Assembly: GCA_030704615.1 (NCBI GenBank)
Contig: CM060732.1
Coordinates: 18,538,001-18,602,000 of the forward strand
Source: Takakia lepidozioides
Lineage: Eukaryota > Streptophyta > Takakiopsida > Takakiales > Takakiaceae
DNA: 64,000 nt
Direction of reading: 5' to 3'
Position 1 is the stretch's first letter. Each line of letters begins with the position of its first letter. Positions 1-10,775 of this stretch are shown one piece after another. Both the position numbers and the translations under genes were made by a program. The notes beneath the pieces are model-generated. The model did not search any database. It was not told where the DNA came from and worked only from the letters and a program-made list of their open reading frames with translations.

Positions 1-247
1 CCACTGCAGCTGAAATGGGCTTACATAGGACCAAACAAAAGTTCCCAATGAGTCAAACCAGCAAACTCTGACCCGGAGTTCGTGGCAATCTCTTTTTCCC
101 CTCTCCCTCCCCCGCACAGACACACTGCAAGGGGCTAACGGAACATGTGAATGTGGCTCTAAAAGAAAATAAAAGAAATAAGGCTCTAAAAGCAACACTG
201 ACCCAGGTGCCCAATCTCCAGCTGACAACCTTGAGATCGCCTCACCG
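1..247 (+). other. 5' flank of the EF-hand gene
   Basis: Non-coding sequence upstream of the first ATG of the EF-hand gene. It probably holds the 5' UTR and part of the promoter. No convincing TATA box or other element was identified. Confidence 0.4.
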
Positions 248-783
248 ATGGCGCAATCTACGATAATGGATGGATCGACACTGAAGGCCTTTGTTGAGAA
301 TGAGAAGACATGGTCAAAATTTGTGGATGAGAAGTTTGCGGCCCTGGATAAAAGCCACACAGGCACTTTGACACATGTCGAGCTTCAGCCTGCCATAGCC
401 GGAATCGGCAGCGCACTGGGTCTTCCCCCCATGGGCGAGTCTCCTGAAACAGACCATATTTATGATGAGGTTAGTCTGTCTTGGATTTCTCTATGGTTGT
501 CTGTTGCAGAAGAGTCTCATCAAGCATTCATCAACAAACAATCACAATGATCAATCAATCCTCTTAACTGCACGTCCTGTCTTTTCACAAAAAGTTACCA
601 TGTACACTACTGTTGTAATCCAATTGGATATGGGGGATAAGGAAAATTTGCTGAGGCTCACCAATTGGTATCAGAAATGTGAACATGGAAGTTTCTTGAA
701 ATTGAATGCAAAAGGGCAGATACAAAGAAGACTATTTCTGTGCACCCGGGTCTTCTTTTCACTGTCAAGCTAACTTCAGAGTG

Positions 784-823
<40 letters not shown>

Positions 824-3800
824 CAAAGTACCATTTCATTTCATGTCTCTCTCTGGGGTCTTTCACTATGAGGATCAGAAATGCTTGGCAGCCTACCTGC
901 ACGAGGCATTCACCCTTAGACAATCACTCGAACAATAGTTCTTATCTTTGACTCTGGTTTCCTGTTTTCTCTCATGTTTTTCTTTCCATTTTGTCCCATA
1001 AGCTCTATGAGCTTTCCGCGGACGTTATAAAGCACCATTTCATTTCATTTCTCTTACACACACACACACACACACATTCTCAGTTCTGCTCAAACTAGGT
1101 GCGGTGTGTCATAAGTACATTCTCTCAGAACGAGATATTTCTCTTTGACCATAGCCATTGCACCTTCAGAATGTGAGAGTAAGGTAATTATACAATGTTT
1201 GCCATAATCTGGTGGCCATAGACCCCGCACCCAGTTTGGGCAGATGTTGTTCTAAGAGAGAAATGAAATGAAATGAAATGGTACTTTATAACGTCCGTGG
1301 AAAGCTCACAGAGAGAGAGAGAGAGAGAGAGAGAAACATCAACAGACTCTTTCTTTGACCAAAACAAGTGCAATCTCTCTCATGACTTAGTCTCATAAAC
1401 CAAATCTGTGCTTCAACGAATTCCTTCTGATGAAATTCCTGCCTATCATGTCTTCTCATTTGTTTCTCTTTTACACTATTCTTTCTTCCGTCCTCTTTAC
1501 TGCACATGAAGTACTTGTTAACTATCATAACCCTAAGGTTAGCTTCATGATTTAATGCCTGCAGATGTTCAGTGAGTTTGGGCATGGAATGGGGGATGGG
1601 GTGACAAAGCAAGAGTTTTCAACGGTAATGCGCGACATATTGTTGGGATTAGGAGATGGACTTGAACGGGACCCTGTGTCCATCGGTGTGTTAGACGGGA
1701 CAGGCCTGCAAAATTATGTCCAGAGCCCACAGTTTGAGATTGATACTGCAGCCACCTTTGTTCAGCTGGATAGCCAGAGCACTGGCACATTGAAAGCCAG
1801 CACTATCAAGGAAGCAATGCGGAGAATATCAGTTGCTCAAGGGATGCCTCCACCAATGGACCCCTCTGTATGTACTTTTTCTTCTTTGGCTATAGAGTAG
1901 CAGTGCTGGAATGTCATTGTATTTTGTACAGAAATGTGTAGACAAAAGACCATAGATCAAAACCCATTTCCATGCAACCAGATCGGCGTTGTCTGTACAG
2001 AAGCCCCAGGGCAAGTATGGGCTGAGTTTTCATTGCCCCTTATGGGAAAATTCCCACAATTTGGAAATACGTAATATCCAGGGGAAACCATGCCTTCAAG
2101 GGCACATCACAACCTGCACACCAAGTACATCCTCTGCTTATTATCTACTTGAGAGACAGGGGATACTTGGTGCTCATTTTTCACAAGCTCTAGTGCAAGC
2201 AAAGCCATGCATGTCATACCTAAGTCGAATCGGGGCTCCAGTGGCAATGCTTATATTGCCAATAGTATTTAACGTGGTGTCAATGCCAGTCCTTCCATCT
2301 AACCCTCATCCCCTTATTGCTCTAATTTAGTGGGCTTTACAGAAGCCGTGTACCGATCTCACAGAGTTTACAGGATTGGGCACAAACTTCCATCTTTTGT
2401 ATGCAATCCTTTTTGTGATGTCAGATGCTCAGCATGAACTATGTGCTGTTTGCTATCACAACTTCCATCTGAAAGGGTAGTTCACCCACTGGATACCCTG
2501 TCGTAGCCATGTCCTTATGGACCTGGTGATGAATGAGTTTTACAGTTCTGTTTCCTGTGTGTACTTGTGAGATGCAATAACTATCTCTCTATGGATTTTC
2601 TTTAATGTGTTGTTTCCTTTCTTTCTTTCTCTCCTCTCTCCCTCACAGCCTACCTGCACGAGGCATTCACCCTTAGACAATCACTCGAACAATAGTTCTT
2701 ATCTTTTGACTCTGGTTTCCTGTTTTCTCTCATGTTTTTCTTTCCATTTTGTCCCATAAGCTCTATGAGCTTTCTGCGGACGTTATAAAGCACCATTTCA
2801 TTTCATTTCCCTCACAGCGTATTGGCTGCATGTGTATAGGTCTCTGGAAAGATCGAGCAAGCCTTTAAGCTAGTAGGCATTAATGGAGAGGAAAGTCTGG
2901 ACCAGAACAAGTATATACACTTGTACAGGAAGGTGGTTTTAGCTGTAGCCACGTCTATGAAGGAGAAGCCAATGACGGTGGCTCACAGTGATAAAAAATT
3001 TGATGGTTCAAGCATTACAGAGCTTCTTCAAAAGAAACCTGCACTTGATGCGGTGAGTACTGTGAGAACTGTGTAAATTGATGGACAGTAAGTCTGGATA
3101 ATCTTGTATTGCCTATATTCTTATTTGTGTTTGCTTTCCAGTAAGCTTTCCAAGGTGCTCATAGAGTTCTTAGGTTCCTGTCTTTCTTTCTGTCCTTCCC
3201 CCTCCTAGAATCTATCTTCGTTGTCTTCCTCTACTTCTGTCTTCATTGGCTGTGTTTGTATCTGTGGGACACAAGCCCTCTCTTTCGGCCAAATATGTAT
3301 TGGCAACATCTCTGTCGCTACTTTTAAAACCTATATTTTTTATTGGTGTTTGTTTTCTCTTTAGTACAGTAAGCTTTCCAAGGAGCTCATAGAGTATAAA
3401 GTTCCCATCTTCTTTCTATCCTTCCCCGTCCTCGAATTAGGACACACGCTTTATTGATTGTCTTCCTCAAATTCTGCCTTCATTGACTGTCTTTGCATGT
3501 CTGGGACACACACACACTCTCTCTCTGTGCTAATGGGGCTAATGGCAGGATCTCTGTTTCTACAGTTTTCTCTTCTTCTAGGTTTCACTGGCAAAGCAGG
3601 AAACTGAAAGAATATCAAGCAAAATTGAATATGTCGTCTTACACACTTAATTATACCACTGGGTTATGGTGGGATGCAGTATAATAATACAGCGGTATAT
3701 ATCATACCGCAACTAGTTGCACTAGTGCAGGTAACCCGGTGTTGGGTGTTTAACCTAGGTGATCTAGGGTTCAAAGTGTCCACCTTCCAACATAATCCTT

Positions 3801-4870
3801 GGATGAAGAGACACTAAAATCTACGCTTTCCTTCGGGAGGAGTCCTCTTTCTACCTCAACTAGCCTCTTATCCACGTCCATGGAAAGAACACCTTTCCAT
3901 GATCCTTAGAGTTGCTTTTGGGCTGTTTTTTGGCTCTGGTTTTATTTCCTCTCTCTTGTTTTTTCCATTTTGTCCCATAAGCTCTTTGAGCTTTCCGCGG
4001 ATATTATTAAGTACCATCTCATTCGTTTCATTTCTATGAGCTTTCTGTGGACGTTATAAAGTACCATTCCATTTCATTTCATTTCTTTTCATTTCTCTCT
4101 CTAGCACTCTTCTGCACAAACTGGGCACAGGATCTGTAGCCAAAAGGCCACGGCGAACAATGTCTCATGATTACATTCTCTCGTGCCTACTTTTTTGGCA
4201 TGTTGTATCTGTGTGGCCTATTCTGAAGTCTTTCTGTGTGCCAGCTTAGAGAAGGAGTCAGGTTTTACTTCTGAGGCAATGACAGCAAGTTTGCTGCAAT
4301 ACTCATCTACTAGTTGCTCTTGGCTTGTGTAGGCATTGGAGCAAGCATGGCTAATGATGCCCAAGACAGGTGGGGGTGCCCCAAAGTCTTACCTTCGGGT
4401 TGGGCTGGATACTTTGGCACCCATTGCTGGCTTACCACCTATCGGTGCAATAGAAGAGGTGTGCCCTTTCCCCCCTCCCTCCCCCTCACATCTAACAGAT
4501 GAAACTCTGCATAAGGTATGTAAACTGGATAATTACTCTTGGTGCATTACTTTGAATCTGAGTGACTTTGGATCCTTGAGTTATCTTTAATATCAAATCA
4601 TGGTGAGTTCATCTTCCCTATGTGCCCATGTGCTCTGCGAAAGGTGTGTATGACAAATTTCTCTGTATGCAGATGAACACTGTGGTGAACGAGGCATTCA
4701 AAGTGGCGGATGCTGATGCGGGAGGGGTGGTAAGCCGAGAACAGTTTAATAAAAGCATGCTAGAGGTTTTGGGAAGCATCATGTTACAACTGCAGGGAAA
4801 GCCAATCGGGATCCAGAGCAGTGCGGTGGTCGCTGATAGTAGCCAACTTGGCACCACCATGCCCTTCTAG
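248..4870 (+). CDS. EF-hand calcium-binding protein, five exons
   Basis: Five exons joined by GT-AG introns, all phase 0: 248-469, 1565-1867, 2840-3052, 4333-4458 and 4673-4870. Together they encode 353 residues ending in a TAG. Each boundary was chosen because the reading frame continues without a stop across good donors (gttagt, gtatgt, gtgagt, gtgtgc). The first loop, DKSHTGTLTHVE at residues 34-45, matches the EF-hand pattern (D1, S3, T5, G6, L8, E12). Later loops (GHGMGDGV, DSQSTGTL, DADAGGVV) are degenerate: one lacks D1 and two lack the final acidic residue. The family binds calcium, usually as a cytosolic sensor or buffer; the partner cannot be inferred. No signal peptide or membrane segment is seen. 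Introns 1-4 are full of repeats, yet the exons look intact. Start is the first in-frame ATG, followed by MAQSTIMDG. Confidence 0.82.
786..820. repeat. (CT)n microsatellite
   Basis: An uninterrupted CT dinucleotide run in intron 1 of the EF-hand gene, next to an (ATTTC)n-tailed repeat. Confidence 0.9.
855..1052 (+). repeat. (ATTTC)n-tailed interspersed repeat, copy 1
   Basis: This segment ends in gagctttccgcggacgttat, a short A-rich stretch and then ATTTC repeats. About 170 bp of it (starting cctacctgcacgaggcattc) recurs almost unchanged at 2648-2812. A shorter relative lies at 3930-4090 and an inverted end at 1258-1306. The shared 3' end with a variable-length simple tail is typical of LINE or SINE 3' ends. 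No coding capacity remains. Confidence 0.7.
1056..1076. repeat. (CA)n microsatellite
   Basis: A CA dinucleotide run directly after the ATTTC tail in intron 1. Confidence 0.85.
1258..1306 (-). repeat. (ATTTC)n-tailed repeat end, inverted copy
   Basis: Reverse-complement end of the same repeat: GAAAT units, then the reverse complement of the ccacggacgttataaagtacc motif. It is followed at 1310-1334 by a (GA)n run. Confidence 0.65.
1310..1334. repeat. (GA)n microsatellite
   Basis: A GA dinucleotide run in intron 1 of the EF-hand gene. Confidence 0.9.
2648..2812 (+). repeat. (ATTTC)n-tailed interspersed repeat, copy 2
   Basis: Near-identical to about 890-1052 apart from single-base differences, in intron 2 of the EF-hand gene. 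The closeness of the two copies points to a recent duplication or two recent insertions of one family. Confidence 0.75.
3125..3560 (+). repeat. Tandem duplication of about 215 bp in intron 3
   Basis: The stretch beginning agtaagctttccaaggtgct near 3141 recurs as agtaagctttccaaggagct near 3367. Downstream segments (tgtcttcctc...cattggctgtgttt, gggacaca) recur in the same order. The copies are diverged, so the duplication is not recent. Confidence 0.6.
3695..3860 (+). mobile_element. tRNA-derived SINE, diverged copy
   Basis: It has an A-box-like segment (taacccggtgttgg) and a B-box-like segment (gggttcaaag). The 3' body (gacactaaaatctacgctttccttcgggaggag) resembles the SINE at 7646-7838. It sits in intron 3 of the EF-hand gene. 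Exact ends and target duplication were not found. Confidence 0.55.
3930..4090 (+). repeat. (ATTTC)n-tailed repeat, two partial 3' ends in tandem
   Basis: Contains ttttgtcccataagctcttt and gagctttccgcggatattat, then a second tail end (gagctttctgtggacgttat, ATTTC units). The 3' end of the family is therefore present twice in succession. It lies upstream of exon 4 of the EF-hand gene. Confidence 0.6.
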
Positions 4871-5160
4871 AATCTGAAGTCAGAGGCGTGCCTGTGTTTT
4901 GCAGAGATTTAAGCTGTCATTTGATACATTATTCAGGAAACCAGACATAAAATACACTAAACAGGCATCCTTCTGAATTCCATCTCTGAACATATCTGCA
5001 GTGCCGGTTCAAGTTTGTGTGATGGCCATTCTTTAGCTCCTTTCAAATTGCAAAAGTGCAAAGTGTTTGTTAGTTGTGTGTGTGGGCAGTGATGCAGAAC
5101 TGTTCAGTTCCACAGTTTTATGGAGCACTGATGGATTAAACAACTAACTTCGGTGTTGAG
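4871..5160 (+). other. 3' UTR and flank of the EF-hand gene
   Basis: Non-coding sequence after the stop codon. It should include the 3' UTR. No canonical AATAAA is close to the stop; AATACA-type hexamers occur. Confidence 0.4.
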
Positions 5161-5164
5161 ATGA

Positions 5165-5260
5165 AAATATCACTCAGTTGGAGAGTACACTACTTACCAC
5201 TCAGTTGACTCTGGGCTCAAATCCTGCTACAAGTTCAGTTTTTTATGGAGCGAGGGCAGT
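5165..5260 (+). mobile_element. tRNA-like SINE or tRNA-derived fragment
   Basis: Has an A-box-like ctcagttggagag at 5172-5184 and a B-box-like gggctcaaatcc about 35 bp later, the spacing of an internal RNA polymerase III promoter. No cloverleaf with paired acceptor stem is evident, so this is a tRNA-derived repeat, not a tRNA gene. Confidence 0.45.
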
Positions 5261-5344
5261 AGGGTCTTGAGGAGGAAAAGTGTCTCCTTTTCTGACTCAT
5301 GAAACATACAGGAGCATAGCCTCAACCCAAAGTTAGAAGAACCC

Positions 5345-5410
5345 AGAAGAAACTACCGGGGATGCAACCCCGGACCCACATTAGCAAAGATACTACCACT
5401 GCAGCCAAAA
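5345..5410 (-). mobile_element. tRNA-like SINE head, minus strand
   Basis: On the minus strand ggctgcagtggtag (A-box-like) is followed by ggggttgcatcccc (B-box-like). A pol III-type bipartite promoter suggests a SINE head. It differs in sequence from the other SINE-like units here. Confidence 0.4.
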
Positions 5411-6041
5411 TGTAGTACAACATCTTGTACATTTGTTTTTCATAGTTTGTTTTTAAATTTAACTTCATTATTTGGAACAGAAGGTGTAGAATTGCACATT
5501 CACATGTGGGCTCTTTTGGCTTTTGTTGTACATATATAGTTCCGAAGTACAAGGCACACACATTCTAAAAATTGATGTGCAGCCTCATTCAAGGACTCTA
5601 ATTTGTGCAGAGCAGAGTCCTCCCGTTTAAAACTTACAGAAAAAACCCAAGTTGTGAATGTCCTCCAGTTCCCTCCAAACACGTTTGATTGGCTACTCAT
5701 ACAAGCTACTTCAAGACTGCATTGCAGATGTGGCTTTCTGAAAAGTCTTTTTCTTTCAGTAGACAAGATCAGGTAGAGAAACTTTTACTGTCAGAGTGTA
5801 TTAGCCAAATTTCTGAAGACTCACAATATACTAAAGTTCTAAGCTACTATGACAGGAAGACCAACTCCCTTGGATGATTGGGCCTAGAGAGAGTGGGGTG
5901 AGTGGGGTGACTACTCAGCGGAGTGCTGCATCTGGAGGGACTGCGAAGACTAATTTGCTACTTTTACTCCTAACTAATATGGAACCTAGAGAGTGACTTC
6001 TAAGATTAATCCTACTTGATCTTGCTGATCACGGTGAGGAT
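5411..6041. other. Intergenic, no gene recognised; distal part probably copia LTR
   Basis: No supported ORF. Sequence just below 6049 should belong to the 3' LTR of the copia element, because a polypurine tract and a TGTTGTAG start are seen at its edge on the minus strand. The outer end of the LTR was not located. Confidence 0.35.
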
Positions 6042-6261
6042 CTACAACACCTCCCCTCGAACTTGGAAGCTTGTGACGGAGCTTCAAAGTGAGTAATGCC
6101 AACGATGCCAAATGGTGATCCCGAAAACAAAGATGCTCGACGTTCAGAGGCGTTTAACCATCGGGGAAATGTTCAACTTCGTTTCCTGGACAATCTGCCT
6201 CCTTTCAAGTCAAGTAGAGAAATCAATTGTTCTCACCAAGCTGAGTTCATCTCACAGTTTT

Positions 6262-7200
6262 TCAAACAGGGTTCGGCCCAATGGTCAGTTGATCCTTCGA
6301 AGGAACATGATTGATTTCCAATTCTCCTCCTGTGACTTTTTCCCTAATGAAGTGGTGATGGATTTCAATGTGCTTTGTTCTATCGCAAAAGATTGGATTT
6401 TCGGACAGCTTGATTGCACTTTGGTTGTCATACATCATTTGTGTGGGTTCTTTCTCACAGGGTATCTGTCGACTAGGTTCATGTCCCATTTCTCACGAGC
6501 GGCAGTGGAAGAGAGCGTCTGACACCCCCTCTTCCACCCACTTTTTTTAAATGAAAAGTGACACGTAGGCAAGGGTGGATGATGCAGCAAACACACGAGT
6601 GGAAGTAGATAGACGTTCTGTTGGTGATCAACCGTGGATTTTCCTGATTTTGTGGAAACCATCGATCTCTCTAGTGAAGAGCTGCGTGAAAGAAGTTCGG
6701 GAAGACGGAAGACGGTGAGCCCTGCATTTCACATCACGACAAAACTTCTCAGAGGTGCGCGGCACTTCCAGCCGGATGTGCCCGGAAGTGTTGCAGTTTC
6801 CAAAACCGTCCACGTCAATAGACACATCAGCTTCCAATAGAACGTGCTTCCTCCCATGTGTTAGTGTGCGGTTTCCCCCTCGGCCAATGGTCGTCTCCGA
6901 TTCATCTTGATTGTCGCCCGTGTGTCTACGCCCTGAGTATCCAATAATGATGCTTGCCTCCCCTCGCTGATAACAAATCCCCAAGTACACAGTTCCCTTG
7001 ATGTATCTGAACAGATGTTTGATGGCATCCATGTGTGGGGTTTGAGGCTGGTTTGAGAATCTACTGACCATATTTACAGCGAAGCAGATATCTGGTCGTG
7101 TTTGAGTAAGGAAGTTCAACTTTCCAACCATCCGCTGATAGAGCTGGGTGTTGACAGCCGGTGCTTCCATGTCGATCTTGAGTTTGAGACCTGGGAGCAT
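6262..7200 (-). pseudogene. copia RT end and RNase H fragments
   Basis: Minus-strand translation shows GKLNFLTQTRPDICFAVNMV, IKHLFRYIKGT and then DNQSAIKLSENPIFCDRTKH near 6400. These are signature segments of the copia RNase H end. Two frames and an unrelated stretch around 6500-6660 separate the fragments, so the reading frame is broken. In copia elements this domain removes the RNA template during cDNA synthesis. Confidence 0.8.
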
Positions 7201-7436
7201 TGGTGTGACTGTTGAGTTGCACTGCCCATACCCAAAATTCTTCCAATATTTGGGCTGCGTAGCCCCTTTGAGTCACAACGATCCCTTCATGTCAAAAGAA
7301 ATACTCCAGCCCAAGAGAGTGCCTTATTAGACCCATGTCTGTCATTTCAAAACGTTTCTTGATATCTGATCATATGTATCGCAGTTTGTCGTCGTGGTTG
7401 TCAGTAAGGTAGACATCGTCTACATACAGCATGAGT

Positions 7437-7633
7437 TAGGAAAATCTTATCTCCTTCTTTAAAATAGTACAAATTTCCATCCGAGTTGGTGCATTTTGTT
7501 CTCGAAGATAATTGTCTATTTTGGTGTACCAAGCACGAGGTGCCTGACAAAGACCATACAAGGCTTTAAGTAACTTACAAACCTTGCTCTCTTTGCCCTT
7601 AGCCTCAAAGCCTTCAGGCTGCTGGATAAATAC
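7437..7633 (-). pseudogene. copia RT central fragment
   Basis: Encodes EEVFIQQPEGFEAKGKESKV followed by CKLLKALYGLCQAPRAWY, the conserved copia RT stretch. It directly abuts the target duplication of the SINE at 7646. It continues the RT of 7851-8238 across that insertion, with a one-base frame change. Confidence 0.85.
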
Positions 7634-7645
7634 CTCTTCTGTCAA

Positions 7646-7838
7646 AGACAACCAGCATGTAGCCCAGTGGTAATGGGCACATACCACGTTGGATGTGGTT
7701 GTGGGTTCAAACCACGGTCTGGTGTGTCATGAAGGTGTCCACCTTTCAGCTGGAAGACAGTAGCCCTTGTGGAGAAGTGACACCATAAGTTACGCTCCCT
7801 TCAGGAGGCGTCATATTTTTTTTTACTTTTTTTTTTTT
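7646..7838 (+). mobile_element. tRNA-derived SINE inserted in copia RT
   Basis: A 193-bp body flanked by a perfect 12-bp duplication CTCTTCTGTCAA (7634-7645 and 7839-7850). It carries an A box tagcccagtgg, matching the TRGCNNAGYNGG consensus, and a B box ggttcaaacc about 40 bp later. It ends in T-rich runs, as plant T-tailed SINEs do. Relatives lie at 3695-3860 and 17,160-17,300. The insertion splits the RT between FLNG and TEEVFIQQ. Confidence 0.85.
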
Positions 7839-7850
7839 CTCTTCTGTCAA

Positions 7851-8238
7851 CCGTTCAAGAAGGCAGTTTTGACATCTAGATGAAATATGGACCAACCATT
7901 CTAACCTGCTAGTGCTGTGACAGCTCGCAAAGTGTTGTACTTGGCCACCGGCGCATAGGTCTTAGCAAAATCCTCCCCTGCTCGTTGTTGAAAACCTCGA
8001 GCCACCAGACGCGCCTTCAATCTGGCAGTGGTCCCATCAGCGTGTGTCTTGACTTTGTAGATCCATTTGGTGGTAATGGCCTGCCTACCGGAGGGCAGAT
8101 CTGCGAGAGTCCATGTCTCATTCCTGCGGATTGAGGCCATTTCTTGTTCCATGGCGTCAATCCAGCCCGGGTGACGAGATGCTTCAGCATAGGTGGTGGG
8201 TTTTGGGGCGGCTTCAGACAGACCCACCACAAAGTCAT
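7851..8238 (-). pseudogene. copia RT N-terminal part
   Basis: Minus-strand ORF with WIDAMEQEMASIRRNETWTL, then ITTKWIYKVK, ARLVARGFQQ and YAPVAKYNTLRAV, ending in HLDVKTAFLNG. These are the successive conserved blocks that open copia RT. The copy ends at the SINE insertion. Confidence 0.85.
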
Positions 8239-8426
8239 TGAATCATCTTGGAAGGCAAATGGCTCGAGCAGTACGTGTATGTGCCTATATTGGTAAAACT
8301 ACCTCTGGTTGTCCGTGCGGACTCGAGGTCGAGGCAGAAATATCCTGCAAGTCTGCACTTGAGTGAAAGGTAGATGATGACAAAGATTCATGTAGATCAG
8401 AACCTAAATTTGAGCCATGTGAACCC

Positions 8427-8877
8427 TCAGGCAAGTTGCCAGACCTTGAAAAACCGTAGGTGGTTCATAGCCTTTGGTGCTCGTGTCATAACCCAAGAAT
8501 ACACATCTCCTTGATTTTGGTGACCATTTGGTCCGCTGAGAATTGATGTGGACAAAGCAGACACAGCCAAAGACTCACAAGTGTTTGACGTCAGGCGGAC
8601 CGCCGAACAATTTCTGATACGGTGTGGTGCCACTGTTTGCCCTAGTAGGAGAAATATTGACAAGATAATTTGTTGTGCTGACGGTCTCTGCCCAGAGGCG
8701 AGCTGGAAGATGGGCGCCGAGAGCCAAGCTCCTGCCTCGCTCTATCAGGGTTATGTTCTTCCTCTCTGCGGCTCCATTTTGATGGGGGGTGTTAGATTGT
8801 GTGAACTGCCATATGATTCCATGATTTTTACAAAAATCTGAGAAGGCAGTAGAGCAGTATTCCCCACCATTGTCTGA
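8427..8877 (-). pseudogene. copia integrase, C-terminal half
   Basis: Reading on from the premature stop at about 8880, the minus strand encodes SDNGGEY, then TPHQNGAAERKNI and GTTPYQKLFGG. These include the second and third acidic residues of the DDE integrase. The frame changes more than once before about 8430. It belongs to the same copia copy as the neighbouring fragments. Confidence 0.75.
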
Positions 8878-10237
8878 TCACAGCACTTTGATAGTGCGTC
8901 CAAACTGCTTTTCAACCCTGGACTTAAATTGGCTGAACATGGTGAAAGTGTCACTTTTCTTCCGAAGGAAGAAAACCCAACAAAAACGACTGTAATCGTC
9001 TATGAATGTGAGAACGTACAAAGCTCTTGAGAGAGACGGTGTGGACAATGGTCCACAAAGATTAGTATGGATCATATCAAGAGGTGAGGAACTCCTATGA
9101 AGACTCTTTTTTGGAGCTCTCTCCCGACTTTGCTTCCCAAGTGCGCATGCATGACAGACATCATGACCTATGGACAGATTTCGATGAAGGTTGATGGCAA
9201 GTCCATTCTGCGACAAGAAATTCAAACTCTTGTAATTCAAGTGACCCAATCGGTGATGCCAGATCCGTGTGAGATCTGTTGTACTTTCCACTGTGCCCAC
9301 GAATGATTCATTCGACACTAAGAGCTTGTAAAGGCCATTTGATGGATCACGAATACCTTCACCTAGCACGTCATGGGCAGCATTTAGCAGGAAGACATTC
9401 TTGTCATCGAAGAACAATCTAAAACCTTTGTCAGTCAAGGTACCTACGGATAGCAAATTTTTGCATACACCCGGGACATACAAAACTTCCTCTTTTATTG
9501 CATCATTCTTGACAAGAATCACAATGCTGCCTTTCCCCGCTACCTGGTGGTACAGACCTCCAGCTGTTTTGACTTTGGAGTTTCCCTCTCCCTTTTTGAA
9601 ATTGGACAAAAAACGGTCATTGCCTGAGACATGCTTAGTGGCCCCACTATCCACATACCAATCTGAGGCATCGGGGTATTGAGCTAAGTTGAGCTCGAGG
9701 ATATCCGCAGCCAGTTCAGTAGGGGTGTCATTGCACTCCTGAAAATTATCGATCTCCTCATCGCTGTCGTCTTCGATGATGTTGACTGAATTTTTGAGAC
9801 GTTCGACAGCGCGGCGCTTGATCTCATTTGACAATTCAGCACAGTTGCGCATCCAATGATCAGGTTTGCCGCAAAAGTTGCAGCTCCCCTCATGTTTGAC
9901 AGTGGCCCCCTTTCGATACTTGTCGTCATGGGGCTGGCTCTTGTTCTTTGCGAATTTAGACTTGATCAGCAAAGCCTCGGGGTCAGATTTCTTTCCACGA
10001 GTCTCTCGAATTTCTCGCTTGGCTTCATCCAGCCAAAGAATACCGATTAGTTCATTGAGAGTTGGAAGCTCAGGTCGGTATATTAAAGTGCATGCCAAAG
10101 ATTCCAAACTCTCGGGTAGAGAGTTCACAATCTGCTCCACCAAGTCCCCTTCACGGACCGGTTCTCCAATGTTCGCTAGCTGGTTGATAATCTCCTTGAG
10201 CTGCTTGACGAAGTCTGTGACTGATCCGCCATTAACT
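8878..10237 (-). pseudogene. copia Gag (C-terminal part), protease and integrase N-terminus
   Basis: From about 10,237 the minus strand encodes SVTDFVKQLKEIINQLANIG (Gag), zinc knuckle CNFCGKPDHWMRNC, protease WYVDSGATKHVSGN, GAG-pre-integrase RIWHHRLGHLNYKSL with CHACALGKQ, and integrase DMIHTNLCGPL...YVLTFIDDYSRFCWVFFL. It stops at a TGA where copia elements have an arginine codon before SDNGGEY, most simply a CGA to TGA change. The open frame runs on upstream to 10,557, but that part is CACTA-like repeat sequence and not Gag. Confidence 0.88.
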
Positions 10238-10244
10238 ACAGCAA

Positions 10245-10740
10245 ATGGGGGGGGTTTGCGACGCCAACCCCGCGGCGCCTTTTTGCGACGCCCGGCCGTC
10301 GCAAACAGACCCCGCGGGTCGCCACCTGGCGCCGAGGCCAGGCGGCGACGCCTGGCCGTCGCACGGGTGGATGAAGGGCAGGAGGCAGCCCTTCTGTGCG
10401 ATGCCCAAGCGTCGCCCCCCAGCGAAGGGCAAAAGGCAACCCTTTCTGGCAACGGCCGTCCGTCGCCAGCGGAAAAAAGACAGCCCTTTCTTGCCCTTTC
10501 TTTCATTGCAGCCCTTGTTGGCAATGCCAGGCCGTCGCATGGTGGCATGAATGGCAAAAGGCATTGGCGACGGTCGGGCGTCGCAAACAGGGGCTACCCA
10601 ATTCTTTCCAAAAAAAAAAAAAACAAGTCGCATCCGTCGCCGTTTGCGACCCCCGGCCTCATATATCCTAAAAAACGCGTCGCAGTTTGTGATGCGTGGG
10701 GGCAGGGCTTTCTAGGTTTAGGTTTAGGGCGTTAAGGGGT
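10245..10740. repeat. Left subterminal repeat arm of the CACTA-like element
   Basis: GC-rich sequence with many copies of short motifs around cggccgtcgc and gtttgcgac, on both strands. Long open frames here are a by-product of base composition. A T run of about 27 bases follows at 10,749. Confidence 0.65.
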
Positions 10741-10744
10741 TCTT

Positions 10745-10775
<31 letters not shown>

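Larger units (their letters stand above)
6042..10240 (-). mobile_element. Degenerate Ty1/copia retrotransposon, 5' end missing
   Basis: In minus-strand order: late Gag with zinc knuckle, aspartic protease, GAG-pre-integrase, integrase, RT and RNase H, the copia order with integrase before RT. The element ends at a polypurine tract (TCGAGGGGAGG, 6060-6050) followed by a TGTTGTAG LTR start. The Gag N-terminus and 5' LTR are absent because CACTA-like subterminal repeat sequence begins at about 10,240. It is broken by stops, frameshifts and a SINE insertion, so it is not autonomous. Confidence 0.85.

Noticed and set aside
5165-5410. Possible functional tRNA genes
   Set aside because: A and B boxes are present, but no paired acceptor stem or complete cloverleaf was found; they look like SINE heads.
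10245-10557. N-terminal 100 codons of the copia Gag frame
   Set aside because: The sequence is CACTA-like subterminal repeat that happens to be open in the same frame; Gag homology begins only at about 10,237.
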